A stretch of 64,000 nt of DNA from Mycolicibacterium madagascariense (GTDB lineage Bacteria; Actinomycetota; Actinomycetes; Mycobacteriales; Mycobacteriaceae), in NCBI RefSeq assembly GCF_010729665.1, contig NZ_AP022610.1:2294001-2358000 (forward strand), read 5' to 3'. The position numbers were made by a program, and so were the translations under genes. The notes under the pieces are model-generated. The model saw only the letters and a program-made list of their open reading frames with translations, was not told the origin of the DNA and did not search any database. How positions within the stretch are numbered: position 1 is the stretch's first letter; every line of letters begins with the position of its first letter. This document shows, in pieces, positions 36,436 to 44,523 of this stretch.

Positions 36436-37595
36436 CCGACGTCGAGCACCGCGACGTCGTCGTCGTCGGACTGGGGTCGATGGGCTCGATGGCGTTGTGG
36501 CAGTTGGCCATACGCGGTGTCGACGTTCTGGGTCTCGAACAATTCGGGCGGGTGCACACCTACGGCGCCTACGCCGGTGAGTCGCGACTGTTCCGCGTCG
36601 CGGCCAAGGAAGGCCAGCTGTTCACCCCGGCCCTGATGCGGTCGCGAGAACTCTGGCAGGAGTTGGGGACGGCCTACGGGCAGCACCCGCTGATGCCGGT
36701 CGGAGCGCTGAGCCTGGGGCCCCGGGGCCATCCAGACATCGAGTCGACGCTGCGGTCGATCCAGCAGTACGACCTGCCGCACGAGATCCTCGACCCCGCC
36801 GAGCTGCGCGTCCGCTACCCCCAGTTCCACGTCGAGGACGACGACGTCGGAGTCTTCGACACACAGGGTGGGTTGGTGCGGTCCGAACTCGCCGTCGCGG
36901 CCGCCAGCGACCAGGCGCTCGCCCACGGCGCGCACGCGTGGTACGACACCACCGTCGTGGCGCTGGAACCCGGTACGAACGGCGTCCGCATCGTCACCTC
37001 ACGCGGGGACGTGATGGCCGATCGCGTCGTCGTGAGTGCCGGTCCGTGGACGACGCGGCTGCTGCCCGAGTTGGCGGACATCGTGAAGGTGGTCTCCTAC
37101 AACCTGATCTGGTTCATGCCGCGGCACATCGAGATGTTCACACCCGATCGATTCCCCGGGTTCATGCGCGATCTCGACGGCGTGCACGCCTTCGGCATCC
37201 CGACGCTGGACGGGTACAGCGTCAAGGCCACCCCCAACCTGGGGTTCTCGGTGGTCGAGGACTGGGACGAGCGCAGCACCACGCTGACGAGGGAGCAGTT
37301 GCGCTGGGCCGGGGTGCAGATGCAGAAGATGATCCCCGACCTGATGCCCGACGCCTCGCGGTGGTCGGTGCACGGTGAGTCGTTGGCCGCCAACAAGATG
37401 CCGATCATCGACACCGTCGCCGACGGCGCGATCGTCGTGGCGACGGCGTTGAGCGGCAACGGGTTCAAGTTCTCACCGGTGTGGGGCGAGATGCTGGCGG
37501 ACCTGGTCACGACGGGGCGGGGCCGCTTCACCGAACACGCGTTCACCGTTGCCGCGCACCGTCAGGTGCCGAGCGTGGTGGGCGCGCCGGGCTGA
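36432..37595 (+). CDS. FAD-dependent amine oxidase (SolA/sarcosine oxidase-like)
   Basis: 387 residues. The FAD-binding motif VVVVGLGSMGSMALWQLA is near the N-terminus, followed by DAO-family segments (GESRLFRVAA, FDTQGGLVRSELAV) and the C-terminal ATALSGNGFKFSPVWGEMLADL, where monomeric sarcosine/N-methyltryptophan oxidases bind FAD covalently at a Cys; here no Cys is present in that segment, so covalent flavin is unlikely. It is coupled to the OCD-family gene and resembles PuuB functionally. Confidence 0.87.
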   Translation: MTDVEHRDVVVVGLGSMGSMALWQLAIRGVDVLGLEQFGRVHTYGAYAGESRLFRVAAKEGQLFTPALMRSRELWQELGTAYGQHPLMPVGALSLGPRGHPDIESTLRSIQQYDLPHEILDPAELRVRYPQFHVEDDDVGVFDTQGGLVRSELAVAAASDQALAHGAHAWYDTTVVALEPGTNGVRIVTSRGDVMADRVVVSAGPWTTRLLPELADIVKVVSYNLIWFMPRHIEMFTPDRFPGFMRDLDGVHAFGIPTLDGYSVKATPNLGFSVVEDWDERSTTLTREQLRWAGVQMQKMIPDLMPDASRWSVHGESLAANKMPIIDTVADGAIVVATALSGNGFKFSPVWGEMLADLVTTGRGRFTEHAFTVAAHRQVPSVVGAPG

Positions 37596-37625
37596 GGAAC
37601 GAGTGTCACGGGCGATTCCGTGGAC

Positions 37626-37631
37626 TAAATT
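37626..37631 (+). promoter_or_regulatory. -10 box TAAATT, leaderless promoter of the ArsR gene
   Basis: TAAATT, six bases, then the ATG at 37638. Confidence 0.48.
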
Positions 37632-37637
37632 GCACTC

Positions 37638-37964
37638 ATGGAGCCCGGCGGCGAGGCGCACGTACGACACGCGTCGTCCGCGCTTGCCGACGTCGACATC
37701 AACGGCTGGACGCAGCGCTTCGACCTGCTGTCGGATCCCCACCGGCTCGAGATCCTGCTCAGCCTGCACCGCACGCCGGGCATCTTCGTCAGCGACCTCG
37801 CCGCCGCGGTGGGCCGGTCGGAGAACTCCGTGTCCCAAGCCCTTCGCGTGCTCAGGCAGCAGGGGTGGGTGAGCAGCACCCGGGTCGGACGGTCGGTGGC
37901 CTACCGGCTGGAGGACGAGATCGTCCACGACCTGCTGCACTGGATCGGTGCGGCGCACGGCTGA
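37638..37964 (+). CDS. ArsR-family transcriptional regulator
   Basis: 108 residues. The winged HTH is LLSDPHRLEILLSLHRTPGIFVSDLAAAVGRSENSVSQALRVLRQQGWV. There is no Cys, so arsenic or lead sensing through thiols is excluded. The last helix (DEIVHDLLHWIGAAHG) carries Asp and His residues in the place where Ni/Co/Zn sensors bind metal, so metal sensing is possible but unproven. M. tuberculosis has a nickel transporter gene (nicT, Rv2856) in this interval; none is seen here. Leaderless promoter TAAATT. Confidence 0.85.
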   Translation: MEPGGEAHVRHASSALADVDINGWTQRFDLLSDPHRLEILLSLHRTPGIFVSDLAAAVGRSENSVSQALRVLRQQGWVSSTRVGRSVAYRLEDEIVHDLLHWIGAAHG

Positions 37965-37988
37965 GCGTGCGCCGGCATGCGGTTCGGC

Positions 37989-39212
37989 TCAACCGGAATT
38001 CGTCCGGCGTTCCTGCTTCTTGGTGCGCTGGCGCCTCTTCTTCATCTTCTTCGCGCGTCGCTTCGCGTCCCGCGCAATGAGGACCCATTCCTTTCGGTTG
38101 TCCTTGTCCACTCGGGTAGGGCGGCTGCAGTAGACGGCGACCATCGGTACCCGCCCGACCGCAGTCACCTCGGTGTGCAGCACCAATTCGTCGATGTCCA
38201 CGTCCTTCATGGCGTCGACGACGTCGGCAGTGCGCCGGAGCAGCGTGGGGACACTACCGAAAACGGGCTCAGCCGGGGGATTGTGCAGACGGAACGACGG
38301 ATACTCGTGGCCCGTGAACGTGTGTGGCTCGATCGCGTCGCCGACGTATCCGTGTTTCGCGCTGAGCCGTGACAGCACGTCATCGAAGGATTCTTCTCCG
38401 CGATCGCCACCATGTGCTGCTGGTCCGCCGTAATAGAGGTTGACGAACGACACGTGCTCCGGAATCCACGTGCAGTCCGTGTGTTCCTCGTGGAGGAAGA
38501 GGCCGTAGACGTCGACGTCCCCGAGCTCGTCGATGGCGTCGGCGACTTCGCGCAGAAGCCTCGGCCTGCTCAGATGACCAGGCTGCTCCTTCGCATCCTT
38601 GATGGCGAGATGGTGAACTGTCCGTTCTCGGCGCCCGGCATCGGGTGATTCCCAATCGTTCACCACTCGAGGCGGCCCCCCGATGGGATCCGGTCGGTGG
38701 TAGCGAATGGTGAGGTGCGGGACGCTCGCCCTGAAGTGCTCGTCGATCTCCAACATGATGTCGTCGACATGAACGTCGCCCAGCAGGGTGACGAAGTCGG
38801 CCATGATTCGGAGAAGCTTCGGCACGCTGTCGATGTCGGTCTCGTAGTACGAGTTGTTCAGGCAGATCGACGGCCCGGTGTCACGCGCGAGCTCGGCGCG
38901 CTCCTCCTCATCGACGACGTAGGAGTGCTCCCCAACGACCTTGTCCTCGTCGCCGGTGCAGAGGATCTCATCGTGCAGTCGCACGACGTGCTCTCGGAGG
39001 GGAAGCTTGTGGCGGCTGTAGAACACCGCGATCGACGGCAGTGGGCCGTGTGGTGTCCACGCATCCTGAAGCAGCAGGTCGTACACGTAGACCTCGCCGA
39101 GGTCGTCGAGCGCGTCAGCGGTCCGGCGGGAGAGCTTCGCCACGCTGGTGCGATCGGGCTCGTCGCCAGGATTCGTCACGTCGAGACAGAACATGGTGAG
39201 ATCTTCGATCAT
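37989..39212 (-). CDS. Unrecognised protein with four internal ~45-residue repeats and a basic tail
   Basis: 407 residues from ATG 39212 (GGAG eight bases upstream); ATG 39296 is less likely because the added residues look non-coding. A motif of the form VPxLLRRxADxxDxLGDVDVxDLxLH followed by PxxxVxYxRP occurs four times, near residues 23-66, 129-172, 215-262 and 320-365. Between repeats lie variable acidic stretches. The last ~25 residues are strongly basic (KRRAKKMKKRRQR). No signal, membrane helix or known catalytic motif is seen. It has no counterpart in the matching M. tuberculosis interval. One sampled line (38341-38400) is 35/60 GC, lower than its neighbours. Confidence 0.75.
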   Translation of the reverse strand: MIEDLTMFCLDVTNPGDEPDRTSVAKLSRRTADALDDLGEVYVYDLLLQDAWTPHGPLPSIAVFYSRHKLPLREHVVRLHDEILCTGDEDKVVGEHSYVVDEEERAELARDTGPSICLNNSYYETDIDSVPKLLRIMADFVTLLGDVHVDDIMLEIDEHFRASVPHLTIRYHRPDPIGGPPRVVNDWESPDAGRRERTVHHLAIKDAKEQPGHLSRPRLLREVADAIDELGDVDVYGLFLHEEHTDCTWIPEHVSFVNLYYGGPAAHGGDRGEESFDDVLSRLSAKHGYVGDAIEPHTFTGHEYPSFRLHNPPAEPVFGSVPTLLRRTADVVDAMKDVDIDELVLHTEVTAVGRVPMVAVYCSRPTRVDKDNRKEWVLIARDAKRRAKKMKKRRQRTKKQERRTNSG

Positions 39213-39328
39213 GGACGTCGCTCCGACGTGACGCCCTTCGTCGGATGAACACCAAGCAGTCGAATCAGACTGTCTCCACTGATGATTCGTCGGCATCGAC
39301 TCGACGACGCCGGTTGCACGCCCCGGCG

Positions 39329-40723
39329 CTACACCAACCCGAGCAGCGCGTTCTCGATGACCTCGGGGAGTGCCGGGTGGATCCAATACTGGCCGCGTGC
39401 AACCTCTTCGGCGGTCTGACCGAAGCTCATCGCCTGGATGATGGGTTGGATGATCGACGACGCCTGCGGGCCCATCAGATGGGCGCCGAGGATCTTGCCG
39501 GTCGCGCGGTCGCCGATCAGCTTGGCGATCCCGGTGTGGTCTTCCATCGCCCACCCGAACGCGGTGTCACCGTACTTCTGCACCTTGGTGACGACGTCGA
39601 AGCCGGCGTTCCTGGCCTCCTCCTCGGTCATGCCCACCATGGCGATCTGCGGATCGGTGAACACCGCCGACGGGACGAACCGGTGATCCGAGGCCCGCAT
39701 CGACGCGGTGTCGTCCCAGTCGAGCAGCAGATTGTGGCGCACCACGCGCATCTCGTAGTTGGCGACGTGCTTGAGCTGGTAGGCCGACGACACGTCGCCG
39801 AGGGCGAATACGCCTCGCGCCGTGGTGCGTTGGTATTCGTCGACCACGACGAGCCCGTCGCGCACCTCGACGCCGGCCAGCTCGGCATCGAGCAGGTCGC
39901 CGTTTGGCACGCGGCCGGTCGCCACCAACAGCATGTCCGCGGTGAGCGTCTTGCCGTCGTCGAGTTCGAGCACGATCTGGTCGCCGTCGTGGTGGGCGGC
40001 CACCACGTTCTCGCGCGTGCGCAGATCCCACTTCCCGGCGGCGATGTCGGTGAACGGGTAGCAGATCGACTCGTCGCAGTGGGTGAGCAAACCGTAGCCG
40101 CGAACGACGATCGTCACCCGCACGCCGAGCGCCGAGAAGACGTGCGCGAATTCGGCCGCCACGAAGCCACCGCCGACGATCACCAGGTGCTCGGGCAACT
40201 CGGGAATCCGCATGATGGTGTCGCTGGTCTCGTAGTGCACGCCGCAGTCGAGGATCGCCGGCGGAACCTTGATCCGCGAGCCCGCGGCGATCACCACCTT
40301 GTCGGCGGTGAATTCGTCGCCTTCGGCGGTGCGCAGCGTGTAGCGCCCGTCGGGCTGGGTGGGCCCGAACCTGGTGTGGCTGGCGTACACCCGGATGTTG
40401 GGCAGGCTGCGCTTGTAGGCCTCACCGCCGAGGGCGATGGGGTCGATCCTCTTGGCGAAGACGCGGTCGACGACGTCGGGCCAGCGCACCTTGTCCAGCG
40501 TCGAATCGATTCCGTACCGCGAACTCTCGCGGATGACCTCGGCGACCTCGGCGGCGTAGACGAACATCTTGGTCGGAATGCAGCCGACGTTGAGGCACGT
40601 GCCGCCGAAGGTGCCCTGCTCGCAGATGGCGATCCGCATGTCGCCGTACCTGGCGTCGACGGACGTGTCCGGGATGCTGTTGCCCGAGCCGGTGCCGATG
40701 ATCGCCAGATCGAAGTGTTCCAC
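39329..40723 (-). CDS. mtr: Mycothione reductase
   Basis: 464 residues of the pyridine nucleotide-disulfide oxidoreductase family. The redox pair is in GGTCLNVGCIPTK, the NADPH motif is VIVGGGFVAAEFAHVF, and the C-terminal His/Glu pair is in YWIHPALPEVIENALLG. Mtr reduces mycothione to mycothiol, the main actinobacterial thiol. Starts at GTG 40723 (VEHFDLAIIG), four bases after the hydrolase stop, so the two form an operon as in Rv2854-Rv2855. Confidence 0.94.
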   Translation of the reverse strand: MEHFDLAIIGTGSGNSIPDTSVDARYGDMRIAICEQGTFGGTCLNVGCIPTKMFVYAAEVAEVIRESSRYGIDSTLDKVRWPDVVDRVFAKRIDPIALGGEAYKRSLPNIRVYASHTRFGPTQPDGRYTLRTAEGDEFTADKVVIAAGSRIKVPPAILDCGVHYETSDTIMRIPELPEHLVIVGGGFVAAEFAHVFSALGVRVTIVVRGYGLLTHCDESICYPFTDIAAGKWDLRTRENVVAAHHDGDQIVLELDDGKTLTADMLLVATGRVPNGDLLDAELAGVEVRDGLVVVDEYQRTTARGVFALGDVSSAYQLKHVANYEMRVVRHNLLLDWDDTASMRASDHRFVPSAVFTDPQIAMVGMTEEEARNAGFDVVTKVQKYGDTAFGWAMEDHTGIAKLIGDRATGKILGAHLMGPQASSIIQPIIQAMSFGQTAEEVARGQYWIHPALPEVIENALLGLV

Positions 40724-40727
40724 GCCG

Positions 40728-41774
40728 CTAGCCCCGTTCGAATTGGGTTGTCGTGCTCCGGGATTCAGAGCCCACGAGGTGATCGAGCCAACGCCCCAGC
40801 GCACGGTAGGCCGCAGCGCGGGGTTCGGCGAGGGACAGGAAGACGTCGTGCTTGGCATCGACGATCGGCACGATCGTCTGAGCATTGCCTACGCATCCCG
40901 CCCAGCGCGCGATCTGTCGGACGTCGAGGACGGCGTCACCGCGTTGGATCGCGTCGGGATCGGCGGTCGCGAGAACGCTGCGATCCGAGCGCAGGATCAG
41001 GTTGGGCACGCCCACGTCCAGGCCGCGGTGCAGGCGGGCCTGGCCCCGGCGGATCGCGTTGATCCAGCCGAACGTGATGGGGAACCCGCCGAGCGGCTTC
41101 ATGTCCAGGTCGTAGTCGAACTCCCCGGCGTAGTCGCGGTGCAGGGTGGTGCCGTAGCCGCCGGGCGTGGGCTTGCGAATCACCTGCAGTTTGCGCCACC
41201 GGGCCAGCGCGACCAGCGCCACCGACGTCGGCGCGCTGCGCAACACGGCCGGGCCGTGCAGATCGAAGAACGGGCTGTTGAGCACCAGACCGCTGATCCG
41301 GCCCGCGGCACCGCGCCGCCGCAGCCGATCGAGCCACAGCGTCGCGACGAGGCCGCCGGCGGAATGGCCATAGATGCAGACCCGCACCGATTCGGCCTCT
41401 GCGTCCTCGGCGTCCGCGGCGATGACGTCGAGGGCGCGGTCGAGCTCCGCGTCGTAGCGGGTCAGGTCCGTCGTGAAGTGTGGGGTCTGGCCTTCCCGCC
41501 GCGATCGGCCGCACTTGTGCAGGTCCAGCGCGTAGAAGGCGAAGCCGTGCTCGGCGAAGTGGTCGGCCAGCTCGGTGTTGAAGAAGTAGTCGGTGTAACC
41601 GTGCAGAGCCAGGACCGCGTGCCGGTGCGACGCAGCGTCCCCGCGCCGCACCAGGGTTGCCACCAGTTGGCCTTCGCCGTCGGGGTCCGCGCCCATCGGA
41701 AGGGTTTGCTGCCAGTAGCCGGGCAGCACGTCGGGCTCCCACGTGGGCTCCCGGTCGGGATCCTCCGGCGTCAC
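40728..41774 (-). CDS. Alpha/beta hydrolase (lysophospholipase-like, Rv2854)
   Basis: 348 residues. The oxyanion region is HAVLALHGYTDYFF, the nucleophile elbow YGHSAGGLVA, and the acid/His region VPIVDAKHDVFLS. The fold is that of monoacylglycerol lipase/lysophospholipase (Hydrolase_4). The GTG start at 41774 gives a length like Rv2854. First gene of the pair with mtr; divergent from mqo. Confidence 0.88.
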   Translation of the reverse strand: MTPEDPDREPTWEPDVLPGYWQQTLPMGADPDGEGQLVATLVRRGDAASHRHAVLALHGYTDYFFNTELADHFAEHGFAFYALDLHKCGRSRREGQTPHFTTDLTRYDAELDRALDVIAADAEDAEAESVRVCIYGHSAGGLVATLWLDRLRRRGAAGRISGLVLNSPFFDLHGPAVLRSAPTSVALVALARWRKLQVIRKPTPGGYGTTLHRDYAGEFDYDLDMKPLGGFPITFGWINAIRRGQARLHRGLDVGVPNLILRSDRSVLATADPDAIQRGDAVLDVRQIARWAGCVGNAQTIVPIVDAKHDVFLSLAEPRAAAYRALGRWLDHLVGSESRSTTTQFERG

Positions 41775-41859
41775 GGGCCCACTGTATGCGGCGACCGGGT
41801 GTGAGCGGTGGCACGAGGTGATGATGTCGGCCGACGGATTCACGGCAGATCCCAAGGGA

Positions 41860-41894
41860 TAACCTGGAGACACTGCACGCCTGCACGAGCAGGC
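41860..41894 (+). promoter_or_regulatory. mqo promoter and 5' UTR hairpin
   Basis: TAACCT at 41860-41865 is a plausible -10, leaving a leader of about 47 bases. GCCTGC-ACGA-GCAGGC at 41879-41894 forms a perfect six-pair hairpin in that leader, just before the ribosome-binding region. Confidence 0.4.
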
Positions 41895-41918
41895 ACGACC
41901 ATGGAGGTCAAGGAACAC

Positions 41919-43424
41919 GTGTCTGAGGTAGCCAAGACCGACGTCGTGTTGGTGGGCGCCGGCATCATGAGCGCAACACTGGCCACTCTGATCAAGCTGA
42001 TGGAGCCCGACTGGTCCATCACCCTGGTCGAGCGTCTCGACGGAGCCGCCGCGGAGAGCAGCGACCCGTGGAACAACGCAGGCACGGGCCACTCGGCCCT
42101 GTGCGAATTGAACTACACCCCGCAGCGCGCCGACGGCACGATCGACATCACCAAGGCCGTCCACGTCAACGAGCAGTTCCAGGTGTCGCGGCAGTTCTGG
42201 GCCCACGCCGTCGAGAACGGCGTGCTGCCCGACGTCCGCAGCTTCCTCAACCCCATCCCGCACGTCAGCTTCGTGCACGGGGCGGGCAAGCTCGACTACC
42301 TCAAGCGCCGTCGCGACACACTGGTGCAGAACCCGCTGTTCGCGTCGATGGAGTACATCGACGACGAGGACGAGTTCGCCCGGCGGCTGCCGTTCATGTC
42401 GGCCAAGCGCAACTTCGCCGAACCCGTCGCGCTGAACTGGACCCAGGACGGCACCGACGTGAACTTCGGGTCCCTGACCCGTCAGCTCATGGCGTTCGCC
42501 GTGGAGCGCGGCATGACCACGCTGTTCGGTCACGAGGTCCGCGACCTCAGCAAGGACTCCGACGGCAGCTGGACCCTGAACGTCATCAATCGCCGCACGC
42601 GGCAGAAGCGAAAGCTGAACGCCAAGTTCGTCTTCGTCGGCGCGGGCGGCGGCGCACTGCCGCTGCTGCAGAAGTCCGGCATCGCCGAGGCGAAGGGCTT
42701 CGGTGGCTTCCCGGTGGGCGGCCAGTGGCTGCGCAGTGCGAACCACGAGCTCGCCGCCGGACATCAGGCCAAGGTATACGGCGCACCGCCCCTCGGCGCA
42801 CCGCCGATGTCGGTGCCGCACTTGGACACTCGCGTGATCAACGGCCGTTCGTACCTGCTGTTCGGCCCGTTCGCCGGCTGGTCGCCGAAGTTCCTGAAGC
42901 AGGGCAAGGTCACCGACCTCCCGCTGTCGGTCAAGCCCAACAACCTCGGCTCAATGCTCGGCGTCGGCGTCACCGAGCTGGGACTGGTCAAGTATCTGGT
43001 GGGTCAGCTGCGGCTCAGTGAGTCCGACCGGGTCGACGCCCTGCGTGAATTCGCCCCCAGCGCAGTCGATTCCGATTGGGAGCTCGACATCGCCGGACAG
43101 CGGGTTCAGGTCATCCGCAAGAAGGGCATGGGTGGCGTGCTGGAGTTCGGCACCACCGTGCTCGCGGCCGCCGACGGCACCATCGCCGGTCTGCTCGGCG
43201 CGTCGCCCGGCGCGTCGACGGCCGTGCCCGCGATGCTCGACGTCCTGGAACGGTGCTTCCCCGAACGCTTTCCGTCCTGGCAGCCAAAGCTCAAGGAGAT
43301 GGTGCCGTCGTTCGGGACGCCGCTGTCCGGGGAGCCCAAGCTCTTCGAAGAGGTGTGGAACTGGGGCACGCGGGTGCTCAAGCTCGACGAGAAGGCCACC
43401 GACGTGCCCGCGGTCCCCGTATGA
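41919..43424 (+). CDS. mqo: Malate:quinone oxidoreductase
   Basis: 501 residues. FAD-binding N-terminus [20 protein letters not shown], then [22 protein letters not shown] and [17 protein letters not shown], all characteristic of Mqo, the membrane-associated enzyme oxidising malate to oxaloacetate with quinone reduction. GTG 41919 is chosen by comparison with the N-terminus of Rv2852c and by AGGA just upstream; ATG 41901 is possible. Confidence 0.94.
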   Translation: MSEVAKTDVVLVGAGIMSATLATLIKLMEPDWSITLVERLDGAAAESSDPWNNAGTGHSALCELNYTPQRADGTIDITKAVHVNEQFQVSRQFWAHAVENGVLPDVRSFLNPIPHVSFVHGAGKLDYLKRRRDTLVQNPLFASMEYIDDEDEFARRLPFMSAKRNFAEPVALNWTQDGTDVNFGSLTRQLMAFAVERGMTTLFGHEVRDLSKDSDGSWTLNVINRRTRQKRKLNAKFVFVGAGGGALPLLQKSGIAEAKGFGGFPVGGQWLRSANHELAAGHQAKVYGAPPLGAPPMSVPHLDTRVINGRSYLLFGPFAGWSPKFLKQGKVTDLPLSVKPNNLGSMLGVGVTELGLVKYLVGQLRLSESDRVDALREFAPSAVDSDWELDIAGQRVQVIRKKGMGGVLEFGTTVLAAADGTIAGLLGASPGASTAVPAMLDVLERCFPERFPSWQPKLKEMVPSFGTPLSGEPKLFEEVWNWGTRVLKLDEKATDVPAVPV

Positions 43425-43434
43425 CGGTGCCAGC

Positions 43435-43902
43435 GTGACGATCACACCGCACCGCAGTTGGGCCAAGGATCTCGACGCTGCGACGCTGTATGAGTTGTTG
43501 AAGCTGCGGGTCGAGGTCTTCGTCGTCGAGCAGGCCACGCCGTACCCGGAACTCGACGGGCGCGATCTGCTCGCCGAGACGCGCCACTTCTGGCTCGAGG
43601 ACGCCGACGGCCGGGTCGTGTCGACGCTGCGCCTCATGGAGGAACATCCGGGCGGGGAGAAGGTCTTTCGCATCGGACGGGTGTGTACGAAGCGCACCGA
43701 GCGCGGGCACGGGCACACCAATCGTCTGATGCAGGCCGCGCTCGCCGACGTCGGCGACGATCCGTGTCGGATCAACGCCCAGACGTATCTGGAGGAGATG
43801 TACGCCAAGCACGGGTTCGTCCGCGACGGTGACGAATTCCTCGACGACGGCATCCCGCACATTCCGATGGTGCGCCGCAGCGGGCCGTACGGCGCGGGCT
43901 GA
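43435..43902 (+). CDS. GNAT N-acetyltransferase, ElaA-like
   Basis: 155 residues. The N-terminus LYELLKLRVEVFVVEQATPYPELDGRD is the ElaA signature, and the CoA loop follows in RIGRVCTKRTERGHGHTNRLMQAAL. It follows mqo by 10 bp in the same order as Rv2851c. Substrate unknown. Confidence 0.88.
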   Translation: MTITPHRSWAKDLDAATLYELLKLRVEVFVVEQATPYPELDGRDLLAETRHFWLEDADGRVVSTLRLMEEHPGGEKVFRIGRVCTKRTERGHGHTNRLMQAALADVGDDPCRINAQTYLEEMYAKHGFVRDGDEFLDDGIPHIPMVRRSGPYGAG

Positions 43903-43908
43903 CGCGCG

Positions 43909-44523
43909 ATGCCACGGGGTCAGCCGGTCACCGTCCCCGCCGACGGTCTCACGACGCGCGCGCGCCGCAATGCACCCGTACTCGCGGTGCACACCGGACC
44001 GGGCAAGGGCAAGTCGACCGCCGCGTTCGGCATGGCGTTGCGGGCCTGGAACCAGGGTTTCGACGTGGCGGTGTTTCAGTTCGTGAAGAGCGCGAAGTGG
44101 AAGGTGGGCGAGGAGGCCGCCTTTCGCGAACTGGGCCGCATGCACGACGAGCACGGTGTCGGCGGTCCCGTGGAGTGGCACAAGATGGGCTCGGGCTGGT
44201 CGTGGTCGCGCAAGGCGGGCTCCGAAGTCGACCACGCGGCCGACGCCGCCGACGGATGGGCCGAGATCGCTCGCCGCTTGGCCGAACAGCGCCATGACTT
44301 CTACGTCTTGGACGAATTCACCTACCCGTTGAAGTGGGGGTGGGTCGACGTCGAGGACGTCGTCACCGCCCTGGTGCAGCGGCCGGGGACCCAGCACGTC
44401 GTCATCACCGGCCGGGACGCACCGGCGCGTCTGCTCGACGCCGCCGACCTGGTGACCGAGATGACCAAGGTCAAGCACCCCATGGACGCCGGCCGCAAGG
44501 GCCAGCGCGGCATCGAATGGTGA
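43909..44523 (+). CDS. cobO: Cob(I)yrinic acid a,c-diamide adenosyltransferase
   Basis: 204 residues. P-loop GPGKGKST at residues 30-37, then FDVAVFQFVKSAKWKVGEE and the C-terminal EMTKVKHPMDAGRKGQRGIEW typical of CobO/BtuR. It transfers the adenosyl group from ATP to the cobalt of the corrin. It starts seven bases after the GNAT gene; the Mg-chelatase-like gene (Rv2850c) found here in M. tuberculosis is absent. Its stop overlaps the cobB start. Confidence 0.94.
   Translation: MPRGQPVTVPADGLTTRARRNAPVLAVHTGPGKGKSTAAFGMALRAWNQGFDVAVFQFVKSAKWKVGEEAAFRELGRMHDEHGVGGPVEWHKMGSGWSWSRKAGSEVDHAADAADGWAEIARRLAEQRHDFYVLDEFTYPLKWGWVDVEDVVTALVQRPGTQHVVITGRDAPARLLDAADLVTEMTKVKHPMDAGRKGQRGIEW

Noticed and set aside
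39213..39554. N-terminal extension of the four-repeat protein to 39554
   Set aside because: The extra residues are Arg/Pro/His-rich and lie antisense-frame within mtr; a good SD precedes ATG 39212.
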